Source of the DNA: Colias croceus
Lineage: Eukaryota > Arthropoda > Insecta > Lepidoptera > Pieridae
Direction of reading: 5' to 3'
NCBI RefSeq assembly: GCF_905220415.1
Contig: NC_059549.1
Span: forward strand, 4,960,001 to 5,024,000
DNA: 64,000 nucleotides
In this document: positions 55,755 through 64,000 of the stretch, piece by piece
Layout: every line of letters begins with the position of its first letter
Numbering within the stretch: position 1 is the stretch's first letter
The notes under the pieces: generated by a model
What the model saw: only the letters and a program-made list of their open reading frames with translations
Databases searched by the model: none
What the model was told of the DNA's origin: nothing
Position numbers and translations under genes: made by a program

Positions 55755-58700
55755 ATGTTTGGATACCAAAATATTTTCGTTTTAGCTTGCCTTGGGTTGG
55801 CGCTCAGTGAAGCGGCATTTGGTAATTATGTACTTTATTGTATTTTTAGATTAAAACGTTTATCTATCAGATTAGTTGAAATATAAAATTATTCAGAGTA
55901 TAATGTATAAATAAACTAGCTTTCCGCCCGCGGCTTCGCCCGCGTTTTCAAAGAAAAACCCGCATAGTTCCCGTTCCCGAGGGATTTCCGGGATAAAACC
56001 TATCCTATCTCTCAAGTTGGATCGAACTGCACATGGTGTGAGAATTTTATTATAATCGGTTAAGTGGTTTAGAAGTCCATTGAGGACAAACATTGTGACA
56101 CGAGATTTATATATATTAAAATAATGTTTTGCAAAAATAGATTAGACAGATTTTATATATGGCGTCGTATTAGTGCATTAATATACAGGTTAATTAATAA
56201 TTTTACAAAACTTTTCATTACTTTTGCGACATCTGTATAAATATAATCTGTATTTTACTGTGCGAAATATTTAAATAAGTAAAGTATTGTTCCACTTTCT
56301 TGATGTCTTTCTTATAAACAAATTTAGAATTATTATACTCACCAAAATAGTAATGAATATTTCTGTCTTAATAATATTAGTATTGTGGAATATTTAGTAT
56401 ATTTTTTAACGATTTAACCAGAAATTATGAAATTAAGACATTTATGCTTCGAAAAAAACATATATAGAGAACATTCTGGTTTATTATTTATCGTAATAAT
56501 ATGCTATTCAAATCTAAAAACTCTTAATTTTATTCGAACATTATTTCAAATGATTTTTTTGGTTATGTTATTTGTTGTCATACTTTTTCTTTTTAGATTA
56601 ATTAACGCATACTACATTATTTAGTCAAATCACTCTAGGTACTTATTTTTATTCGTTACTAGCGGTCCGCCCCGGCTTCGCCCGTGGTACATGTTTACGT
56701 TTTCTCTACATAAGATCCATCCTCGTACTTCAAGAAATATAATAAAAAAAGAATTATCGAAATCGGTTCAGCAGTTCTCGAGTTATGCGCTTACCAACAC
56801 ATTTTGCGATTCATTTTTATATATATAAGATTATTTAATAATATTATTATATATATAACTTATTATCCTTTCATTAGCTTCATGCGTATTCTATAATATA
56901 GATATTACTAGATCATATACCTACCTAATCTAGATCATGATTTCAATAAAAATATTATTTCTATCTCGAAGTTACATATTTTCATAAAACAATTTTTCTT
57001 TTCAGTCGACACGCTACACAAATGTGATTATAAAGATCGCGAATGTCAAAAGAAAGTCATCCAAACCATGCTTGTGAGCATCTCCGAGACTGGTATCCCG
57101 GAATATGACATTCCTCCCATCGACCCTTTACATGTAGAAAATATGAAGCTTAACTTACTAAACGTCATAGACCTCACGATCCTTGAGGGAACGATTAAGG
57201 GTATAAAAAACTGCGAAGTCAACGATTTGAAGTAAGTGTTTTATAAAAATATATTCGTACATCGAGTTTATGGTAAATATTCAATACTATAAATTGTTGT
57301 CAATATTGGTTCTAGAATTTTTAAGTTTCACAAATTACTTCTTCAGCATATTATCTATGTTCCTCTAAATATTTTTAACATCAAAATTTTTCTTGGTATA
57401 TGTATAACAAGTCGATTAGGTACTTCACAAGAGGTTGCATATACACACTTAATATTATGCTACAAAATGCATAGGCGATAGAAATTATAATTTTCATCCG
57501 TTTTTGGAACTGAGATAATACCGTTATAACATGCATCTAACAGTATTTAATGTAACCTAAAACATTTTAGGCTGAACATGGAAAAGGGTCGCTTCACAAT
57601 TAAGCTTACTTGTGATATATCAGCAAAGGGGAAATACGACATAACTGGATCTAGCCCCGCTTTGAAGGAATTGGTTGGCGGCAACAGCGTCAGAGGCAGC
57701 GGGAACGCTAAAATCAAAATTGGTATGTATCGGTATATAACTAGCGTATCGTATTATAAACGGATCTGACGGTGCATTTACATCAAATGAGTGCATGCTC
57801 ATTCTAGCTCCCACTATGTCAAATTCTTTTAGTGTTAACAGGCGTAGAGCAATCTTTCGTTGTACTTAGTGCGTTCGAAAAGATTCTATGCAATGTTCTA
57901 ATACTGAACAACACTGAATACGAGTTTTCGTTTAGGTACTCTAAAAGATCACGAAAGAATGCTCTTGCTCGCTAGAGCTAGCGAACATAGAGCTAGAGCT
58001 ATCTAGCTCTATGTTCGTTTGATGTAAATGCAGTGTTATATTCCATGGAAAGTTTGAGCTCAAGTAATTACAGATGTTTTATATAAGGAATTAGATTTGA
58101 ATTAAAGATCTATAAATGCATATTGCATATACTTTTTAGAAAAATACAATTGTTTTATATCGAAAAGCAATTTTTACAAATCTACAAAGCATTTTATTCT
58201 TCTTATTACATTTTATGTTATTTATTTCTTTATAACAGTTAATGATATAATTTTTCATCTATACATTATTACGTTATTTATTACCAAATGTATTACTAAT
58301 ATAGAGAACAAAAAAAAGACACGCATTTGCATACACGTGTAAGAACGAATCTAAAATGTTAATATAAAAGGAAAATAATAATTCATTGTTTTGTCTACAG
58401 AAAAAGTATCGATCAAACTTGACTACACAATTGAAGTAGTACGGCGTCCGGATGGTGAAGTTTACATCGAATGTAAGAAAGACCTGGCTAAATACGATTA
58501 CGAATTGCTTGGCGGTAGCAAATTGCAGCTTGAAAAGTTGTACGTTGGAGACGTAGAATCGAGTGAGTAAACACGTTCTAAACAAGGTTTTATTGAAGAT
58601 AAGGACTTTATTTTAATTATTTAATCATTAGGTATAATGTTCCTAAGGCGCTTCTTACACGTAAAAAATATATTGTGATTCGTCATGTCAGTTTTTACTA

Positions 58701-60041
58701 ATAGACGTCAATATGGAATACCGCGATACATTATACCCGGCGCGGCCTAAGATGATCCCTATGACAGTTCGTCTTAGTGATTGCTCGTATGATGGATCGT
58801 GTCGATACTTTACTATTTTATAGGCAAAGGCGTGGTTTGCATTCAGCCACGTCGGTAAACATGTTTTTACAAATATTATAAAATGAATTTTTAACGTCTA
58901 TTATGTAAACGAAACGGTAAGTAAAACGAAAGTTTTCCAAAACATAAAAATGCACCTTATCATTTGCTCGTATTTTTTAACCCGTTTAACACAGTGTATA
59001 TTATTTTATCATGAAAATGGAATCCCCCATTAAATTTTTCTAAAACTTATATTATCATAGGTAAGTAAATTAACGCGAACGGAAATTAATTAATTAATTA
59101 TGCTGCGATCTTCTGTTCCATTCAATAGTGAATGAACTATAGCTTAAGCATGGAAAAAATGTGAACTCGTTTCCATTATCGAAATTTGTTTATCGATACT
59201 TTCCGCACTAGTCGATAAATGCCAACGATGTAAGTTTTGAAGGACGTAAACGTAAAGTCAGATTGATATAATTTCTCGTAAATGTTAAGAATTGTTATAA
59301 TGCCAACAGAATATCATTGTAATGGCATAAAGCTACGTAAAAATTAATAAATGCCATTTTTAGACGCCTCCAATACGTTTCTAATTTAATGGTGACGCCA
59401 TTACAAGTTTGTCTCTTGAGAATAACTGTCAGTGTCATAGGGATCATCTTAGGCCGCGCCGGGTATAGTATTTATTGGAATTTGAATTGGATTGGAACAC
59501 AGTAAATAGTTTACGTGTAACAGGGCCCTATTACGTAAGGAAAATACGCATAATATATACCTATCTTTAACAAAATTATTTAGCAATGATTTCACGCAGT
59601 CATACTGACTAGGTACATATTTTTTTTTGCCCCTTTAGTAATCGTTGTATTATTAACATGTAACGTGAGCGAGAAGCCCTAGGTTTATTTTCATTCGTTC
59701 ATTTCTTCTAAGAGTGTCTCATTCAAGAGGGCATGGAAAATTGACCTACTAGCCATCAATTGAATCTGTTAAACATTATCTGTGCCCGACCTCACAAAGC
59801 GATAAGCTGATTTACTTTCATATAAACAAAAAAGCAATGTTCATAAAACAATGTATTAATTCCAGGCCAACTTCTTTCAACTTACTATAATGAAAACGCG
59901 AAGACCTTATGGAAAACCTTTGGAAGAACTGTAATGGATTCAGTGGCGGACATGGCTTATCAGTTCATACACAATTTCTTCGGACAAGTGCCTACCAAAT
60001 ACTACCTCTCTGGCGATCTTACACCGTTTATCAAGACATAA
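55755..60041 (+). CDS. JHBP-family gene F, complete (five coding exons, 260 aa)
   Basis: Exons: 55755-55821, 57006-57231, 57571-57722, 58401-58562, 59866-60041. GT-AG throughout, phases 1, 2, 1, 1. The product opens with a signal peptide (MFGYQNIFVLACLGLALSE), then LHKCDYKDREC (Cys pair), IPEYDIPPIDPLHV, LTCDISAKGKYDITG, IECKKDLAKYDYE and, at the end, FFGQVPTKYYLSGDLTPF. It is clearly diverged from C, D and E but shares the ending motif and layout. One Cys is present in exon 4 where C/D/E have two, leaving an odd number (five) in the mature chain. Introns 1, 3 and 4 host transposons (two Helitrons, a MITE, a 732 bp TIR element). Secreted ligand carrier by family. Confidence 0.92.
55916..56105 (-). 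mobile_element. Helitron in intron 1 of gene F
   Basis: Minus-strand 3' end: hairpin GCGGGCGAAGCCGCGGGCGG then AAAGCTAG before T. The 5' end is near TCTCGTGTCACAATGTTTG and less certain. It contains CCCGGAAATCCCTCGGGAAC. Confidence 0.65.
56659..56830 (-). mobile_element. Helitron in intron 1 of gene F, third subfamily
   Basis: Minus strand: starts TCTTATATATATAAAAATGA and ends ACCACGGGCGAAGCCGGGGC, GGACCGCTAG before T. Nearly the same as 53670-53838. Confidence 0.7.
57773..58032. mobile_element. MITE in intron 3 of gene F
   Basis: TGCATTTACATCAAA at the left pairs with TTTGATGTAAATGCA at the right. Near the right end is a hairpin AGCTAGAGCTATCTAGCTCT. Non-coding. Confidence 0.65.
58734..59465. 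mobile_element. TIR element of 732 bp in intron 4 of gene F
   Basis: TACCCGGCGCGGCCTAAGAT plus GATCCCTATGACA on the left is repeated inverted at the right end (TGTCATAGGGATCATC, then TTAGGCCGCGCCGGGTA). Both ends are flanked by TA. No transposase frame remains; inside is AT-rich sequence with ATTAATTAATTAATTA. Confidence 0.8.
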
Positions 60042-60068
60042 ACAAAGTGACCTGTTAAATATATGTTA

Positions 60069-60074
60069 AATAAA
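60069..60074 (+). promoter_or_regulatory. Polyadenylation signal, gene F
   Basis: AATAAA 28 bases after the stop codon (TGTTAAATAAAATATATTTT). Confidence 0.6.
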
Positions 60075-60361
60075 ATATATTTTATTTTTAACACAGTTGT
60101 TTTTATTGCATCATACGAAGATAAAAAATTTGCATAAGTTACCTACATGTATTTGACGTCAATTTTCCTGCTATAATAGTAATTATGATAATTTTGTGTT
60201 TTTCCTAAAAGTTTTTGTTGGTAAAATAAGAAGTTATAATAAATTACAATTAACGAATTGCATTGATACCTATTTTAAAACATAAATGTTTTTCAATTTT
60301 ATTTTATAAATTGTTATTTTTGTTTCATATTTTACACAGCGTTTAGTAAACTTATACAAAA

Positions 60362-60711
60362 CTAGCTTCCGCCCGCGACTCCGTCCGCGCGGATGTCGGT
60401 CTTCGCGTGGATGGTTTATTTCTCCATTTAGAGTAACTCTGACAATGACATCTTATAAATATCTATTGGACCCAAATACGGCTAGGCCTAATTATAATAC
60501 GCAACGTGTGTTCGCAGTTCTACAGAACAACGTCTATGGATAAAACTGAAATATTAAGATTAATTTTTTTTCTACGTATTTTTCCCGGATAAAAAGTATC
60601 CTATTTTACGCCCAGGATAATAAGGTATAATTATACCAAGTTTCATGGAAATCGAACCGTTAGTTTTCACGTGATGTCTTCACATACATACAGACAGAAA
60701 AAAATTTTTTT
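60362..60711 (-). mobile_element. Helitron-like element, reverse, 5' end uncertain
   Basis: Minus-strand 3' end: CGCGCGGACGGAGTCGCGGG then CGGAAGCTAG before T. The interior includes GATACTTTTTATCCGGGAAA and GAAACTTGGTATAATTATAC. The other end near CTGTCTGTATGTATGTGAAG is not clear. Confidence 0.55.
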
Positions 60712-62215
60712 AATCACATATTTGGGTTTGGTATCGATCCAGTAACACCCCCTGCTATTTATTTTTTCAATATTTTCAATGTACAGAATTGACCCTTCTA
60801 CAGATTTATTAGATATATATATTGTATAGATAATCAGACAATAACATCTGAATCTGATGAACAATCTGAATGCATAAATAAATAAATTACTTTTAATGAA
60901 CTATTATTTTATCTTCATAAAATACAATGTAATTAATTAAATCCTAACTGAATAACATTAAATTGCTTTGCATATTTTACCTTTAATCGAAAAATCTTTA
61001 TCGTATACAATTTATCTGAATCTCGGAAACGGCTCAAACGATTTCCATGAAATTTTGCTAGTAGGTATTCATCGGAAAAAAAATACAGTGCAAAATAAAG
61101 AGATACGAACTTAATTACAGATTAATTTTGAGTGCATCAAAAATAGACACTTAGGTACCTTAAATTTAAAAAGAAATGCATTATTTCATTATTATGTTAA
61201 ACGAAATTAATGTTTATAAAATAATGTTAGATCTGAAATAAATTAAAAATCTAAAATCTATTCACAATTTCCATTAAGTATATTTATAATTTAATATCAC
61301 ACAATATTTATTATTACGTACGTATAGGAAAGTTTTTGTCTGTATTATTACATAATTTTCGTTAAATTCTTTAAGATACAAATACACCAAGCGCAAAAAG
61401 TTTACCTTTTAGCTACTATTATGTATCTGTGCTATCAGTTCGCAGGATTAAATCATTTTAATTTATGTGAAAAACTTTATTATATATAATTTTATTAATC
61501 TCAAATTCATTTTAGTTATTTTTTAACACTTAAAGAGCATTAACGTAATGTAGGCAATGTTTTAATTTCTGTCCTAGGGCTTAGTGAAACATAAGTATTC
61601 TGTTTTTATTTTTAAAATCTAATGCATTTTCTTGCTGCCATTGTTATTTTTCAATGTATGATATCTCAGCATAACTTCAAAAAAGTTATAATAATTTAAT
61701 TCTTCATCATACTGTCGGTCTTTTAATTTTAAGATAACAAAGTTGTTTTATATTATAACCATACAGGAAAGATGTGAGAAATTTAGTATTAGATTGAAAA
61801 TTCAAATGTCCATTTTATACGCTGAACGAATTTTAAGACTTTTCTCTAGGTTCGATCAAGTCTTCAAATAAGAAATAATATAGGCCGGATATATTGTGAT
61901 ACTTTAGAGAGTTTGTATTAAATTTACAACATACACTGCCATTGAAATTATTCTAAACTCTAGAACTGTAATGAGGAAATTGAAAATTTAATATTCTTAC
62001 TATCATAGTATTTTATTTTGTACTAGCACAGGTTAATTAAGGAACATCGTCATTACTTAAAACAGTTATATCAATTATGTATTCAAGTATCAATTATATA
62101 TTTAAGTGCTCTTTATTTATAGAAAAGTATATGTTATTAGGGCATTACTGACGTCAGCGGCGTAGTAGTTGCTTCTAATGAGAAGTTGTAACATGCAATT
62201 TGTATGACATTCGCG
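60712..62215. other. Spacer between genes F and G, nothing recognised
   Basis: AT-rich, no coding or repeat signature that I can support. Its right end should hold upstream control sequences of gene G. Confidence 0.45.
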
Positions 62216-62221
62216 TATAAA
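62216..62221 (+). promoter_or_regulatory. TATA box, gene G
   Basis: GCGTATAAAGCC 71-76 bases before the ATG. The expected start site about 31 bases downstream falls in AGCACACGG, a weak initiator. Confidence 0.55.
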
Positions 62222-62291
62222 GCCGAGATGCCGGGAGCACACGGTAACTCGGTTACAAAGTGTCATACAGGAACAGTAAGGGTCATATAGG

Positions 62292-62816
62292 ATGTTGCGG
62301 AAACTTTTTGTTTTATTTTTAGCGGTCTGGAGTGCTTCCCCGCTGAGTTTACGTAAGTTTCATTCGAATTTATTGCTGTTAAATTCATTTTATATTAAAT
62401 TATTCGTTTAAAAATGTATATTAATATTCATTTAGTAATAAAACCTTTTTTGTTGTACTTGTAAGGCGTAAAAAATGGGTAAGGTTACCAGTTACCACCT
62501 TAATTTACGACAAAAAATTGCAAGGTTTTAATAATAACACCTAATTTGATTGCATATTCTTTTTTGCATTGTTTTTAGCGGATTATTTGAAATCTTGTTC
62601 AAGAAATGACCCAAAGTTGAACGAATGTGCATTAAAATCTGCAAGAGAGTCTCTTAATTTATTCGCACTGGGTGACCCTAGTAGAGGTCTATTGCCATTG
62701 GACCCGCTATATGTTGCTGAAATGAAGATTTATGTTCCTGATAAAAACGGCTTAAAGGTCGTTTTTAAAAATAATTATTTTAAAGGATTAGCGAAATTGC
62801 ATTTAGAAAATCTTAC
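62292..62816 (+). CDS. JHBP-family gene G, exons 1 and 2 (3' part off window)
   Basis: Exon 1 is 62292-62352 (MLRKLFVLFLAVWSASPLSL plus one base), donor GTAAGT. Exon 2 is 62579-62816, donor GTGAGT, giving phases 1 and 2 as in the other family members. The mature start PDYLKSCSRNDPKLNEC has the N-terminal Cys pair, but with nine residues between the Cys instead of six. GLLPLDPLYVAEMKIYVPD matches the family. No exon 3 (RCxxT, KGxY) is visible up to 64000, so intron 2 is longer than 1.1 kb and the gene continues to the right. Confidence 0.85.
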
Positions 62817-64000
62817 GTGAGTATTTCTTTATTTGAATTAGTTACTATTACTAGGTACTATTTTCGTATCAAAATATTATTTTTTTTTTTTTTTTTTATT
62901 ACCACAACCGACAAAGGAGCGGGCGGTGTTCTGATGAATAGCGTCGTTTTTCCTCATTTCCTAAAATAAACGTTTACCTAGTTAGAATTACTTTTTAATG
63001 ACTTGATAACTATAAACAAAAATGTCCTAGCTGAGTTGAAAAATGTCCTAGGAAAAGCAGTCTCCCAATTAAGTCTTTCCCCAAAAATATTTCTTCATCA
63101 AGCAAAAAAAAAATCATTAAAATTCGGTGAAAATAAGGAACTATTAGAGCACAATGAGTCACGGGCAATTAGCTACGGGCCTTTAATTATGAATAACATC
63201 GTGACGCGCCGTCTCAAAGGGAGCCGAAATTAAGCGCGGTTGATTCGACGGCTACAAAAGAAGTAATGGAGTGAACCGGCCTATGATCTGCTGAATTTTA
63301 GTGGGGGATAGGTTAAATTGATTAATTAAAACTTCCTTCATTTTACACCCGCGAAATTACCGACGTTTTCTAAGGGAGGCCTTTATAATAATTTACGTAA
63401 TGATGATGACCTACCTTTGTGTTGTTGGTCAGTTATTTTAGGAACTATTTCCTCTAGTTCCTTTTTAAAAGTAGGTATTTGCGTGAATTACTTTAATTTC
63501 ATTTTTCAACGAGAATTTCTTACAGCATTATACAGAACAAACCAAAATCAGAAACATTTAGTTCGTTTAATTTGATATAGATTATATTATTTCAATATCT
63601 AAATGAAAATTGAAACTAAATATTTAATAACAACAAGTCGTAATCAGATCTTTATAAAGATATTAATACATTTTTTAAGCTAGCTATTTAGTGTTTTTAA
63701 ACCAAACATTCAAAACATAAAATTAAATATTGTTTTTTTTTTCTTATTTTGAGAGTCGATGCCCAATAAAAGGAAAAGGATTCATGATAATTGTTAACAG
63801 TTTTCCTTTTTTTTTTTTTTTTTTTTTTTGGTTTTCATGGCAAGAAGATGTGACTTTTTGCCAGTGTCAAGTATGATAAAAGGTAAGGAAACAATTCGCG
63901 GTAAGGATTAAGGTGAGGAGATTTGGATTTAAGTCAGAGGAGTTGGGAAATATTTATATATACATAGATTACTATTTATATTATTATTTACTTATTATAG
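62817..64000 (+). other. Intron 2 of gene G (partial)
   Basis: It contains T-runs at 62880-62899 and 63808-63830 that look like antisense poly(A) tails of retroelement fragments, and a less AT-rich piece at about 63150-63260 (ATCGTGACGCGCCGTCTCAA, GCCGAAATTAAGCGCGG) that I cannot place. AATGTCCTAG occurs twice at 63021-63054. No exon recognised. Confidence 0.45.

Noticed and set aside
63003..63233. Open frame of 76 codons on the plus strand
   Set aside because: It lies in intron 2 of gene G, lacks JHBP motifs, is Lys/Asn-rich from poly(A)-like sequence, and has no splice partner.
1..64000. tRNA, rRNA and other structured RNA genes
   Set aside because: I looked for tRNA A and B boxes and rRNA-like GC-rich conserved blocks and saw none that formed a full gene; the hairpins found belong to transposon ends.

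Overview
The window is AT-rich, intron-bearing nuclear DNA from an insect, almost certainly a moth or butterfly (Lepidoptera). Two things point there: a cluster of secreted juvenile-hormone-binding-protein (JHBP/takeout, TULIP fold) genes, and dense repeats typical of that order, including many short Helitrons with a 5' TC, a 3' hairpin plus CTAG, and insertion between A and T. I cannot name the species.

Genes. I reconstruct seven JHBP-family loci by joining exons by hand: A (minus; only signal-peptide exon 1 at 1826-1898, rest off the left edge), B (minus, 13532-26369, complete), C (plus, 39437-42060, complete), D (minus, 44045-45995, complete), E (plus, 49181-51029, complete), F (plus, 55755-60041, complete) and G (plus, from 62292; exons 1 and 2 only, rest off the right edge). 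The five complete genes each have five coding exons with the same intron phases (1, 2, 1, 1), and products of 249-260 residues with a signal peptide and a conserved N-terminal Cys pair. D and E are a head-to-head, nearly identical pair. A relic of another copy (last exon and 3' UTR) lies just after E. C has exon 3 almost identical to D/E although its other exons have diverged, a GC instead of GT donor after that exon, and a Helitron inserted 10 bp before its exon 3 acceptor.

Mobile DNA. At 4470-9809 an R1-clade LINE remnant (minus) carries a nearly full-length LINE (plus) with an intact ORF1 (PHD finger, coiled coil, FP-like domain) and a long endonuclease/reverse-transcriptase ORF2 whose YADD box is mutated to YAND. 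Other elements are a deleted mariner-type element (28757-29666), a hAT remnant (37642-39148), several TIR elements, 3' ends of other LINEs, and four large foldback palindromes (21.1-22.1, 22.55-22.8, 34.6-35.1 and 54.7-55.1 kb).

Working together. The JHBP paralogs are expected to be secreted carriers of small hydrophobic ligands. Local tandem and inverted duplication, likely exon-scale gene conversion, and transposon insertion into introns explain most of the structure. No tRNA, rRNA, CRISPR array or unrelated host gene was found.
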